A stretch of DNA of 64,000 nucleotides from Candidatus Gastranaerophilales bacterium (lineage in GTDB: Bacteria; Cyanobacteriota; Vampirovibrionia; Gastranaerophilales; Gastranaerophilaceae): positions 37,289 to 101,288 of the forward strand of contig CALURK010000007.1 in the NCBI GenBank assembly GCA_944323165.1, written 5' to 3'. The notes below the pieces were generated by a model. That model worked only from the letters and a program-made list of their open reading frames with translations, was not told the origin of the DNA and made no database searches. Shown piece after piece: positions 17,930 to 26,513 of this stretch (the stretch's first letter is position 1; the number at the start of each line of letters is the position of its first letter). The position numbers were made by a program, and so were the translations under genes.

Positions 17930-18801
17930 TATATATCAGTGTATTTATTCCTTTCGAAACACAAAATATTTATTAAAGAAAAAATCATAACTACAACGAG
18001 TAACACAACCGCAAGCGCTGATGCGTAACCCAAATCAAGATTTTCAAAAGCTCTTTCATAAATATAATAAACAATAGTTTTAGTAGAATTTAAAGGTCCG
18101 CCTTTTGTCATAACATAAATTTCCGCAAAAACTTTCATCGCAGAAATTGTGCTTATTGTAGAAACCAAAGCAATTGTAGGCATTATATGAGGAACAGTAA
18201 CCGTAAGATGTTTTGTCAAAAAACTTGCTCCGTCAATATCACAAGCTTCGTACAAATCTTGAGGAACACTCATCAGGGATGCAAGATAAATCATCATATA
18301 ATATCCAACCCCTTTCCAAATAGTTACCAGAGCAACGGAAAACAATGCCCAATTTGTATCAACAAGCCAACCTATAGGTTTCAAGTGAAATATTGACAGA
18401 ATATAATTCAAAACTCCCTGACTTGCATAAAGCCATTTGAAAGCAATTGCAGCTACTACAATTGATACAATAACAGGAAGATATAAAAGAATTTTATAAA
18501 GAGTTATTCCTCTTATCTTTTGATTTATTAATATAGCAAGAAAAAGTGGAAATATTACAAGAAAAGGAACCGCTATTATCAAATACATAAAAGTATTAAA
18601 CATGACTTTATAAAAAATCGGTTCTTTAAATAATTTCACATAATTATCTACCCCGCAAAAAGATGGATTATAGAGGCTTGATGAATAATCAAAAAAACTT
18701 AATCCAAAAGTTTGAAAAAATGGTATAAAAAAGAACACAATTAACACTGCAAACGCAGGAATTAAAAATAAATATGGTGTGTATTTTTTGTAATAATTCA
18801 T
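17929..18801 (-). CDS. ABC sugar transporter permease (MalF/UgpA type)
   Basis: A 290-residue permease with about six transmembrane helices (first near 10-32) and the cytoplasmic EAA loop EACDIDGASFLTKHLTVTVP that contacts the ATPase. It belongs to the first-permease (MalF/UgpA) group of carbohydrate importers. No second permease or ATPase lies beside it; a family-1-like solute-binding lipoprotein is encoded at 41996. Minus-strand GATAAT (18808-18813) sits exactly 6 bases before the ATG without a Shine-Dalgarno site, so the mRNA may be leaderless. Confidence 0.85.
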   Translation of the reverse strand: MNYYKKYTPYLFLIPAFAVLIVFFFIPFFQTFGLSFFDYSSSLYNPSFCGVDNYVKLFKEPIFYKVMFNTFMYLIIAVPFLVIFPLFLAILINQKIRGITLYKILLYLPVIVSIVVAAIAFKWLYASQGVLNYILSIFHLKPIGWLVDTNWALFSVALVTIWKGVGYYMMIYLASLMSVPQDLYEACDIDGASFLTKHLTVTVPHIMPTIALVSTISTISAMKVFAEIYVMTKGGPLNSTKTIVYYIYERAFENLDLGYASALAVVLLVVVMIFSLINILCFERNKYTDI

Positions 18802-19020
18802 AAGTTAATTATCTCATTCGGAATATTTGCGGTCAATATTATTTTTGTTATTTCAAGGTCTAATTCTATCGAAACAACTGCAATGAGGGAGTATCACTAT
18901 GAATAGGGTTTGTCAATACGGTTTATGTGTATTTTAAACGTAAACTTTTGTTAAATCGGATTTATATTAATAACCGTGGGAAGCATGGGGAATTGTAAAA
19001 ATTTTTACGAAATTCTTTAC

Positions 19021-19049
19021 TTGATAAAAAGATTGAAAAATTATACTAT
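19021..19049 (+). promoter_or_regulatory. Strong sigma70-type promoter
   Basis: TTGATA (19021-19026) and TACTAT (19044-19049) with a 17-base spacer, in a region with no annotated plus-strand gene. It drives the transcript described at 19056. Confidence 0.6.
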
Positions 19050-19055
19050 ATACAC

Positions 19056-19333
19056 ATACCTGAAAGGAGTGATGGCTACAAGACTTGGGAAGGGTAAAAG
19101 ATAGAAAAATTTTATAAAACTTTTCTGAAAATTTTACCTTATGGAGAACAAAAATTTTAACAAAATATTTTGAAATTTTGACAACACACAAATCAATTAG
19201 AAGGAGAGACATTTACCTGAAAGAAGAATTATTTTGTATCACAAATCAATGAGATTTGAGGAAAGTTAATTTTTGGGGTAGGAGATTATTGGGTTAAAAA
19301 ATGACCTTCCTATTTTAGGAAGGTCTATTTTTA
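19056..19333 (+). ncRNA. Candidate small RNA or leader-peptide transcript
   Basis: A promoter and a strong terminator frame about 280 bases with no gene-length frame. Near the 5' end, AAAGGAG (19064-19070) precedes a ten-codon ORF (19072-19104, MATRLGKGKR). Further on there is a second AGAAGGAGAG (about 19198). The motif ACAAATCAAT occurs twice (about 19188 and 19241). I do not see the signatures of tmRNA, SRP RNA or RNase P RNA (GAGGAAAGT at 19257 alone is not enough). It could be a regulatory RNA, a leader peptide or a remnant. Confidence 0.4.
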
Positions 19334-19335
19334 TT
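19303..19335 (+). terminator. Strong intrinsic terminator
   Basis: The arms GACCTTCCTA (19303-19312) and TAGGAAGGTC (19316-19325) have a 3-base loop, followed by a T-rich tail. It ends the small plus-strand transcript and may also serve the convergent gene ending at 19350. Confidence 0.85.
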
Positions 19336-19349
19336 TTTTTGTTTCAATT

Positions 19350-20723
19350 TTATGCTTTATAAGCTTCAAATAAATCTTCCAGATTTACCAGACATTGCTG
19401 CGCATCTTTATTCAGCTCAGCCACTTTTGCATTTGCCTTAATTTGAGCATTAGATAAGAAAGTTTCATAAGCATCGCGGAAAGCTTTTCCTTGATGAATA
19501 TAGACTGCTGGATAATCCGGAATTTGTTCTGCTATACTAGGAAATGTTTCTCTTCTTTTAGCAGCAGTCTTATCAAATACAGTTACGTAACCGCTTGCAT
19601 CAGAGAATACCTCTCCCGAAGAATAGCTACGTTTTAGAGAAGACAATCCATCATAATAATATTGTTCTTTTACCTGTGTTGGCACTAAGCCATATTTTGA
19701 TTCTTGTAGATAGTTTAATTGTACATAATTTCCTTTTTTAGCTAAGAGGTATGGCATCTCGTCTCCAACTTGCTTCATATAAATCATGTCAGCCTTACCG
19801 CCATAAATCCATTCTTTATGAAGTAGACCACTATCCTGAGTTTTTGCTAAAACTTTTCCTGTCACAGGATCGGAAAAAGTTCTTTCTATAGTACCATCTG
19901 CAAGCTTTGTTTCTTTAGAAACTAAATCATTGATATCTCGATTTAAAGCTTTTGCAATATTAATTCTCGGCTGTTTTGCTCTCAATTCTGCAGCGGCTTT
20001 TTCAGCGGCTTCTTTTGCTGCTAAAGCTTCTGCTTCTGCTTTCTTTGCCGCATCTATAGCGGCTTGTTCCTTTGCTGCTACTGCACGAGAATATTTTGTA
20101 GAATCTGTACCAAATTTATAATAATTATTTTTCCCATCTAGAGAATGTTGAATATATTGACTATTGTACGGGTCGTTCAGCATACCTTTAGATCCGCTTG
20201 ATAGTTCAAATTCATTATAAACTCTATCTTGAACTGCATTTTTCGGTTTTGGCCAATGACTGTATTTATGTGCGAGTTCTTTATGTTCTAAAACACCTTG
20301 TGGATTATAATCTTTTGTTAAATTATAATAATGTCCTGTTTCAGAAAAGGTATTATGGTAATTTTTGTTAATTTGAACTCTGTCACCACCAAGAATACTT
20401 CCTTTAGTATTTCTTAGAACTTCTTTTTCTCTAAAAGTTCTAAGGCCTTCATCTCCTTGACCAAAATAATATCCGCCATCAGGCTTTGCTGCATAAATGC
20501 GTGTTGTAGTTTTTTCTCCGCCATTTGGTAATTTTTGACGTTCAACTCTTGCTAAAAAAGTATCACCATTTTTTGAAAATTCTCTTTCCATCCTTATTAT
20601 GCCAGTGTCAATATCAGTCATAACTTTTGTTTTTAAAGGGACTTTTGTTACTTCTGCTGCACTCGGCATAGTTTTTTGCGCGCTACGACTTAAAAAACTG
20701 AACACTTTTCCAATACTTACCAT
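19350..20723 (-). CDS. Unknown protein with a central Ala-rich coiled coil
   Basis: A 457-residue protein with no signal peptide or membrane helix. Residues about 218-255 form an Ala/Glu/Lys-rich coiled coil (AAKEQAAIDAAKKAEAEALA). Two flanking regions are rich in Tyr, Gly and Asp with short beta-type repeats (for example VKEQYYYDGLSSLKRSY). I recognise no domain. The start MVSIGKVFSFLSRSAQK is hydrophilic and amphipathic. The neighbouring anmK gene is divergent. Confidence 0.65.
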   Translation of the reverse strand: MVSIGKVFSFLSRSAQKTMPSAAEVTKVPLKTKVMTDIDTGIIRMEREFSKNGDTFLARVERQKLPNGGEKTTTRIYAAKPDGGYYFGQGDEGLRTFREKEVLRNTKGSILGGDRVQINKNYHNTFSETGHYYNLTKDYNPQGVLEHKELAHKYSHWPKPKNAVQDRVYNEFELSSGSKGMLNDPYNSQYIQHSLDGKNNYYKFGTDSTKYSRAVAAKEQAAIDAAKKAEAEALAAKEAAEKAAAELRAKQPRINIAKALNRDINDLVSKETKLADGTIERTFSDPVTGKVLAKTQDSGLLHKEWIYGGKADMIYMKQVGDEMPYLLAKKGNYVQLNYLQESKYGLVPTQVKEQYYYDGLSSLKRSYSSGEVFSDASGYVTVFDKTAAKRRETFPSIAEQIPDYPAVYIHQGKAFRDAYETFLSNAQIKANAKVAELNKDAQQCLVNLEDLFEAYKA

Positions 20724-20837
20724 CTTTAATTCTCCTATTCTAATTCAATTCCTCATCCTATGTATACATAAAGTATTAAAAAAATAAAAAATTGCCTTTT
20801 TATTAAAAAATATTAAATTTTATTACAATAATTATGA

Positions 20838-20843
20838 TATAAT
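20838..20843 (+). promoter_or_regulatory. -10 box of a leaderless anmK transcript
   Basis: Extended -10 TGA-TATAAT ends 7 bases before the anmK ATG. There is no Shine-Dalgarno site, so transcription should begin at or next to the start codon. Confidence 0.55.
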
Positions 20844-20850
20844 TCAAACT

Positions 20851-21966
20851 ATGGAAGAAAAAGAGACAAAAAAAGTTATCGCTCTTATGTCGGGAACTTC
20901 CTGCGATTCAATTGATGCAGGACTATGTGAAGTTAATCCTGATATGTCTGTTAAGCTTGTTCACGGAATAAATTATTCTTATCCTGAACATATTAGAGCA
21001 AAACTTTTTTCAGCGTTCCGAGGAGAAATTTCTATTAAGGAACTCTGTCAACTGAATTTTGCTGTCGGAAAATGTTTTGCAAATGCTGCAAACGTTCTGA
21101 TTGAAGAATTTGGAAAACCTGATTTAATCTCAAGCCACGGACAGACCGTTTATCATTATCCTTATGATGAAAAACTTGATAATATTTCTCTAAAAAGCAC
21201 ACTACAAATCGGAGAAAGCTCAATTATCGCAAAAGATACGGGATGTATGGTTGTATCAAACTTTAGAGAAAGTGATATCGCACTTGGCGGTCAGGGTGCA
21301 CCTTTGGTTTGTTTTGCGGACGAAAAATGGTTTAAAAATTCTCTCGTTCAAAATATCGGGGGAATATCAAATGTAACTGTTGTTTCTGATGATTGTGAAA
21401 CTTTCGGCTTTGATACGGGATGCGGAAACATTATGATAGATTATTGCGTCCAAAAATTCTTCGGAGAAAAATACGATAAAGACGGGGAAATTGCAGCTTC
21501 CGGAAACATTTGCGAAAGCTTCTTAGATTGCCTTTTACAAGACGAGTATTATTTTCTTGAACCGCCTAAGACAACAGGGAGAGAATATTTTTCTAACAAA
21601 TATATAGAAAATATTCTAAAAACTGCGCCAGCTGAACCTAAAGATATAATTACAACTCTAACCGCACTTACTGCCAAAACAATTGCCCAGGCTTATGAAA
21701 GATTTGTTTATCCTCAAGTGCATGCAGATACGGTAATTATAGGCGGCGGAGGAGCTTATAACAAAACTATGATGAAATTTTTGAGGAATTATTTGCCTAA
21801 GAGAATTGAACTTAAAACACACGAAGATTACGGAATTTCTAATAACTTTAAAGAAGTTATGGCATTTGCTCTTCTTGGGTATTGCACTTATTACGGAATA
21901 CCAAACAACGTTCCATCCTGCACGGGAGCGGATAAAAGAACTGTTTTAGGAAAAATTACTTATTAA
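20851..21966 (+). CDS. anmK: Anhydro-N-acetylmuramic acid kinase
   Basis: A 371-residue ASKHA kinase. It opens with ALMSGTSCDSIDAGLCEV, has SSHGQTVYHYP, the phosphate loop NIGGISNVTVV and GFDTGCGNIMID, and the adenosine loop IIGGGGAYNK. It converts 1,6-anhydro-MurNAc to MurNAc-6-phosphate in peptidoglycan recycling, which implies lytic transglycosylase activity in the cell. The usual length is about 370 residues. No murQ is adjacent. Confidence 0.95.
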   Translation: MEEKETKKVIALMSGTSCDSIDAGLCEVNPDMSVKLVHGINYSYPEHIRAKLFSAFRGEISIKELCQLNFAVGKCFANAANVLIEEFGKPDLISSHGQTVYHYPYDEKLDNISLKSTLQIGESSIIAKDTGCMVVSNFRESDIALGGQGAPLVCFADEKWFKNSLVQNIGGISNVTVVSDDCETFGFDTGCGNIMIDYCVQKFFGEKYDKDGEIAASGNICESFLDCLLQDEYYFLEPPKTTGREYFSNKYIENILKTAPAEPKDIITTLTALTAKTIAQAYERFVYPQVHADTVIIGGGGAYNKTMMKFLRNYLPKRIELKTHEDYGISNNFKEVMAFALLGYCTYYGIPNNVPSCTGADKRTVLGKITY

Positions 21967-21968
21967 AA

Positions 21969-22520
21969 TTAGTGATATTTGTTATAAAGAAGCTGAATAT
22001 CAGAATTTGTTAAATATTGCATGGAATCCAAGTCTTGAGGATACATAATACTTTTGGGATCAGTAGAGTGCCCCAAACCTATTGCATGCCCTGCTTCGTG
22101 TAACATAACCCCATATATATGCTCCTTAGGGCGCGTTACAAGTTTGCGTACATACCTTTTGTTCTCAAATTTTCTAATATACTCTTTAGTACCAATTGTC
22201 ACATAGGATTTATAATAATTTCTTTTTCTTGTAAGCATCTCTGTACAGCCAACAGCTCTAATATCGTTACAATTTGAGACAAAATCAACAAATTCAACCT
22301 CTATATTAGCACTGTCCGGCTTGTCTACAAATTTAAAACGCACAAGCCCACCGGATTGTCTTTCCCAAGTTTGGAAAGCCTGTACCATTAATCTGCTCAT
22401 ATTTCCGTATTCAGGAATATAAACGTATATCGGCAATCCTATCCAACGCGGATTTTCTGCACCTATACAAAAAAGAGAGGCAAAAACCAGGATAAATACT
22501 GATAACAAAATCTTCTTCAT
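21969..22520 (-). CDS. Secreted matrixin-like zinc metalloprotease
   Basis: A 183-residue protein with a Sec signal peptide (MKKILLSVFILVFASLFCIGA). The metzincin zinc motif is HEAGHAIGLGH (His141, Glu142, His145, His151), followed by the Met-turn SIMYP at 158-161. Two Cys (in SNC and GCT) may form a disulfide. Small stand-alone matrixin domains of this kind are secreted proteases; the substrate is unknown. It ends 3 bases from the convergent anmK stop and follows the KS gene by 9 bases. Confidence 0.85.
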   Translation of the reverse strand: MKKILLSVFILVFASLFCIGAENPRWIGLPIYVYIPEYGNMSRLMVQAFQTWERQSGGLVRFKFVDKPDSANIEVEFVDFVSNCNDIRAVGCTEMLTRKRNYYKSYVTIGTKEYIRKFENKRYVRKLVTRPKEHIYGVMLHEAGHAIGLGHSTDPKSIMYPQDLDSMQYLTNSDIQLLYNKYH

Positions 22521-22529
22521 ATTTTTATT

Positions 22530-23756
22530 TTAACATTTTTTCAAAATTATTGAAGTATTGATTCCACCAAAGGCAAAGTTGTTAGTCATCACGTATTCAG
22601 TATCAATAATTCTGCCTTCATCTTTTATATAATCCAACTTTCCGCAGTTTTCATCAATATTATTGAGATTTAAAGTAGGACAGAACCACTTATTATTCAT
22701 CATCTCAATTGATAAAATTGTTTCTATAGCGCCGCATGCACCAAGCGTATGACCGGTGTAACTCTTAATTGAACTTATCGGAACTTCTCTTTGAAAAACA
22801 GATTCTGTAGCAGAAGTTTCTGCAATATCCCCGTTAATAGTCGCAGTACCGTGAGCGTTAACGTATCCAATCATATTTGGAGAAATTTTTGCATCCGCTA
22901 AAGAAAGCTTCATAACTTCTGCCATCATGTCTTTATTCGGATTAGTAATATGAGTACCGTCAGTATTTGTTGCAAAACCTGCTATTTCAGCGTAAATTTT
23001 TGCACCTCTGGCTTTTGCTCTTTCATACTCTTCCAAAACCAAAGTTCCTGCACCTTCTCCAATAACCAAACCATCTCTATCCTTATCAAAAGGAGAAGGC
23101 GTTAACTCGGGGGTATCATTTTTTCCGCTTGTTGCATAAAGAGTATCAAACACTCCGACCTGTGTCGGGTGAATTTCTTCCGCTCCGCCTGCTAACATTA
23201 CATCCTGATAACCGTCTCGTATTGCTTCATAAGCGTATCCGATACTCATTGAGCCCGAAGTACAGGCAGTTGATGCGGGAATTAAACGCCCGTGGGTTTT
23301 GAAATACAAAGAAATATTTACAGCAGTAGTTTGAGGCATCATTTTGATATATGAGCCTGAATTTAAAAGTTTTACTTCTTTATCTATGCACATTGAATAA
23401 AAATCCAAAATCGCATCCAAAGAACCTGTAGAAGAACCGTAACTTACACCAGTCCTTCCACTTGTAATAATTTCATCCCCTAAAAGTCCTGCATCTTTAA
23501 GAGCTTCTTCTGCAGTCACTACAGCCATAAGCGCAACATCGCCCATTGTTCTTCTGACTTTTCTTGTAAAATGTTCAGGAACAACAAATCCTTCTACAAA
23601 AGATCCCAGTTTTGAATTTAGTCTCTCATATTCATCGAGCTTGTCCCAATGCTTAACACAATTTTTGTATATCTTAAGACGATTAAAAGCCTCTTCTACA
23701 GTCGAACCAAGAGGGGAGGTGATACCTCTTCCTGTTATAACTACTCTTCTTGTCAT
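22530..23756 (-). CDS. Beta-ketoacyl-ACP synthase (KS, FabF/ApeR-like)
   Basis: A 408-residue thiolase-fold condensing enzyme. The active-site Cys165 is in ASTACTSG, the two His residues in VNAHGTATINGD and YTGHTLGACG, and the gatekeeper FGGIN is near the end. It joins malonyl-ACP to an acyl primer. Its start overlaps the end of the ketoreductase gene by 4 bases. The gene order KR, KS after DH, with a second KS and a chain-length-factor-like gene 3 kb away, resembles part of an aryl-polyene pathway rather than primary fatty acid synthesis. Confidence 0.88.
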   Translation of the reverse strand: MTRRVVITGRGITSPLGSTVEEAFNRLKIYKNCVKHWDKLDEYERLNSKLGSFVEGFVVPEHFTRKVRRTMGDVALMAVVTAEEALKDAGLLGDEIITSGRTGVSYGSSTGSLDAILDFYSMCIDKEVKLLNSGSYIKMMPQTTAVNISLYFKTHGRLIPASTACTSGSMSIGYAYEAIRDGYQDVMLAGGAEEIHPTQVGVFDTLYATSGKNDTPELTPSPFDKDRDGLVIGEGAGTLVLEEYERAKARGAKIYAEIAGFATNTDGTHITNPNKDMMAEVMKLSLADAKISPNMIGYVNAHGTATINGDIAETSATESVFQREVPISSIKSYTGHTLGACGAIETILSIEMMNNKWFCPTLNLNNIDENCGKLDYIKDEGRIIDTEYVMTNNFAFGGINTSIILKKC

Positions 23757-24481
23757 AAATAAAGCCCTCCGTTAACTGCGATTACCTGTCCTGTAATATA
23801 CCCTGCATCATCACTCATTAGGTAATTAACCAAACTTGCAACTTCACGAACAGAACCCATTCTCTTCATCGGTATTTGCTTTACAGCTTCCTCCGGCAAA
23901 TCTTCGGTCATCTCAGTATCAATCATGCCGGGAGCAATACAATTTACAGTAATCTTACGCTTTGCAACTTCTTGACTCAAAGCCTTTGCGGCACCGATTA
24001 AGCCAGCTTTTGAGGCACTGTAATTAACCTGACCTCTGTTTCCACATTGGCCTGAAATTGAGGACATTACAATAATTCTTCCCTTTTTCTGCTGAATCAT
24101 CGGCATTATTAGAGGTTTTAATACGTTATAAAATCCGTCCAAATTTGTTCTTAAAACATCATCCCACTCATTTTCTTCCATAGCGGGAAAAGGATTATCC
24201 TTTGCTATTCCTGCATTAAGAACAACTCCATAATACATGCCGTTTTTTTCAATATCATCAAAAAGAATTTCCTTAACCTGCTCTCTGTTTTTTATATCAA
24301 AAGCCAATGCTCTTGAATCCACACCTTTTTTTTCTATTTCTTTTTGGAGTTCACTAAGCCTCTCGGGATTTTTCGAGCAATGCAAAACTATGTTATACCC
24401 GCTATTTGCAAGGTATAAAGCAACCCCTTTTCCTATTCCGCGGCTTGCGCCTGTTACTAAAACCCATTTATTCACTTTCAA
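23753..24481 (-). CDS. fabG: 3-ketoacyl-ACP reductase (FabG/ApeQ-like SDR)
   Basis: A 242-residue short-chain dehydrogenase. The nucleotide-binding loop is TGASRGIGKG (residues 10-19), NAG follows, and the catalytic Ser and YSASK set is in MSSISG and VNYSASKAG. It reduces 3-ketoacyl-ACP with NADPH. It overlaps the dehydratase gene by 14 bases and the KS gene by 4 bases, so DH-KR-KS form one translation-coupled operon. Confidence 0.9.
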   Translation of the reverse strand: MKVNKWVLVTGASRGIGKGVALYLANSGYNIVLHCSKNPERLSELQKEIEKKGVDSRALAFDIKNREQVKEILFDDIEKNGMYYGVVLNAGIAKDNPFPAMEENEWDDVLRTNLDGFYNVLKPLIMPMIQQKKGRIIVMSSISGQCGNRGQVNYSASKAGLIGAAKALSQEVAKRKITVNCIAPGMIDTEMTEDLPEEAVKQIPMKRMGSVREVASLVNYLMSDDAGYITGQVIAVNGGLYL

Positions 24482-24911
24482 CTAACTCCTCTATCTTATC
24501 CCCTTGATAAGTGTTTACAGTCGCACTTGCAATCTCTTCTCCAAATTTATCGTATATTAAACAATCAAAAACGGCAATTTTGTTATCCGTAAAAATTTCA
24601 TGCACCGTAACTTTATATTCTTCACCTTCTTTAAAATAAGGAATTTTGTTATTGTAAAGCCTTGTTCCTAAAAGCAAACCAGGCTTTGGTTCAGACACAT
24701 TGTTTTTAAAATAAGCATAAGCCCCAATTGTTTGCGCCATAAACTCTATTCCTGTAAGAGAATTAATTCCCTTACCTTCTTCAAAAAAAACTTTTTTAGG
24801 ATAAACCCTGAATACAGAAGTGAGCTTCGCATTTTCGATATCAACTTCTACTATGTCATCCAAAAGAATCATCGGCGGTTTATGCGGAAGTATTTTCACT
24901 AAATCATACAT
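24468..24911 (-). CDS. Hot-dog 3-hydroxyacyl-ACP dehydratase (FabZ/ApeI-like)
   Basis: A 147-residue hot-dog protein. LPHKPPMILLDDI is the FabZ-like opening, with the catalytic-type Glu56 and Gln60 in TGIEFMAQ. It would dehydrate 3-hydroxyacyl-ACP to the enoyl form. The open frame runs 39 codons further upstream, but those codons are translated palindromic repeat. Minus-strand TATAAT (24918-24923) lies exactly 6 bases before the ATG at 24911, which fixes the start and predicts a leaderless mRNA. Confidence 0.85.
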   Translation of the reverse strand: MYDLVKILPHKPPMILLDDIVEVDIENAKLTSVFRVYPKKVFFEEGKGINSLTGIEFMAQTIGAYAYFKNNVSEPKPGLLLGTRLYNNKIPYFKEGEEYKVTVHEIFTDNKIAVFDCLIYDKFGEEIASATVNTYQGDKIEELVESE

Positions 24912-24917
24912 GTTGAT

Positions 24918-24923
24918 ATTATA
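24918..24923 (-). promoter_or_regulatory. -10 box of a leaderless DH-KR-KS transcript
   Basis: TATAAT on the minus strand is followed by 6 bases and the ATG at 24911. No ribosome site is present. Confidence 0.6.
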
Positions 24924-24974
24924 AAACAAAATAGGGTAAAAAAGTAGTGTTAGTGATTTGTTATATTGAATCAT

Positions 24975-26480
24975 AAGATTCTGAAACAAGTTCAGCATGA
25001 GGGGTAAATACTTTTCATTATTTGTCATCCTGAATTTATTTCAGGATCTATTAGCTTAAGCAGACATTACATAAAACATAAGATGCTGAAACGAGTTCAG
25101 CATGACAAAACAAAAAATCGTCATCCTGAATTTATTTCAGGATCTGTTGACAGAATTTCTCAAAACATAAGATACTGAAACGAGTTCAGCATGACAAAAC
25201 AAAAAATCGTCATTCCGAATTTATTTCGGAATCTATTGACAGAATTTCACAAAACATGAGATGCTGAAACGAGTTCAGCAGGACAAAATTAAAAAATCGT
25301 CATTCCGAATTTATTTCGGAATCTGTTGAATATGTTAAAATATGTCTATGAATAAAACTTGCGCAGTATATATTATGACAAATTGCAATAATACAACTTT
25401 TTATATTGGAGTCACTTCAAATCTTCAAAAACGAATTTGGGAACATAAAAATAAAGTCGTTGAGGGATTTACGAAAAAATATAACATTAATAAATTGGTG
25501 TACTACGAAATAACTGACTCCATCGAATCAGCAATCATAAGAGAAAAACAATTAAAAAATTGGCACCGTGAATGGAAACTAAACCTAATTAAGGACAATA
25601 ATCCTGAATTCAAGGATTTGTCTTTAGATTGGAATTAGATATTGACCTTTTATATAGATGCTAAAACAAGTTCAGCAGGACAAAATTAAAAAATCGTCAT
25701 TCCGAATTTATTTCGGAATCTATTGACAGAATTTCTCAAAACATGAGATGCTGAAACGAGTTCAGCATGACAAAATTAAAAAATCGTCATTCCGAATTTA
25801 TTTCGGAATCTATTGACAGAATTTCACAAAACATGAGATGCTGAAACGAGTTCAGCATGACAAAATTAAAAAATCGTCATTCCGAATTTATTTCGGAATC
25901 TGTTGACAGAATTTCTCAAAACATAAGATACTGAAACGAGTTCAGCATGACAAAATTAAAAAATCGCCATTCCGAATTTATTTCGGAATCTGTTGACAGA
26001 ATTTCTCAAAACATAAGATGCTGAAACAAGTTCAGCAGGACAAAATTAAAAAATCGTCATTCCGAATTTATTTCGGAATCTGTTGACAGAATTTCTCAAA
26101 ACATGAGATGCTGAAACGAATTCAACATGAGGGGTAAATACTTTTTATTACTTGTCATCCTGAATTTATTTCAGGATCTGTTGACAGAATTTCTCAAAAC
26201 ATGAGATGATGATTCGAATTCAACATGAGGGGTAAATACTTTTTATTACTTGTCATCCTGAATTTATTTCAGGATCTATTAGCTTAAGCAGACATTACAT
26301 AAAACATAAGATGCTGAAACAAGTTCAGCATGACAAAATTAAAAAATCGTCATTCCGAATTTATTTCGGAATCTGTTGACAGAATTTCACAAAACATGAG
26401 ATGATGAATCGAATTCAACATGAGGGGTAAATACTTTTTATTACTTGTCATCCTGAATTTATTTCAGGATCTGCTTTTTA
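24975..26480. repeat. Tandem array of about 90-bp double-palindrome units
   Basis: Each unit has two stems: CTGAAACGAGTTCAG and either TTCCGAATTTATTTCGGAA (8 copies) or CCTGAATTTATTTCAGG (5 copies), joined by CAGAATTTCTCAAAACATGAG-like spacer. Between 25751 and 26111 the period is exactly 90 bp (CTGAA at 25751, 25841, 25931, 26021, 26111); it is 89 bp at 25086-25264. A longer variant with ATTAGCTTAAGCAGACATT occurs near both ends (about 25050 and 26280). Copies with GAGGGGTAAATAC are at 25000, 26130, 26227 and 26422. A GIY-YIG gene sits inside. Reversed single copies occur at 63828-63970. Confidence 0.95.
25348..25638 (+). CDS. Stand-alone GIY-YIG nuclease inside the palindrome array
   Basis: A 96-residue single-domain protein. 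Seen are VYI (residues 7-9, the GIY strand), FYIG (18-21), catalytic Arg29 in LQKRI, and catalytic Glu66 in IIREKQLKNW. It has no other domain. It resembles the small GIY-YIG family of which YhbQ is a member. TAAAAT lies 6 bases before the second ATG (25348), which I prefer to the ATG at 25342. It is flanked on both sides by array units. Its role could be DNA processing of the palindromes, but this is unproven. Confidence 0.85.
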   Translation: MNKTCAVYIMTNCNNTTFYIGVTSNLQKRIWEHKNKVVEGFTKKYNINKLVYYEITDSIESAIIREKQLKNWHREWKLNLIKDNNPEFKDLSLDWN

Positions 26481-26513
26481 AACCCACCTTCGTCCTGTCT
26501 TAGATTTTTCCCC

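Noticed and set aside
18967..19212. An 81-codon open frame on the minus strand opposite the candidate small RNA
   Set aside because: It has no ribosome site or recognisable domain, its composition follows the AT-rich non-coding DNA, and a strong promoter and terminator point to the plus strand instead.
19257..19266. GAGGAAAGT resembling an RNase P RNA motif
   Set aside because: The flanking helices and length of RNase P RNA are absent.
24912..25028. 39 codons upstream of the dehydratase start
   Set aside because: They translate palindromic repeat and lie upstream of a -10 box placed 6 bases before ATG 24911.
24975..26480. Palindrome array considered as a CRISPR array
   Set aside because: The units are contiguous with no unique spacers, contain two stems each, and no cas genes are nearby.
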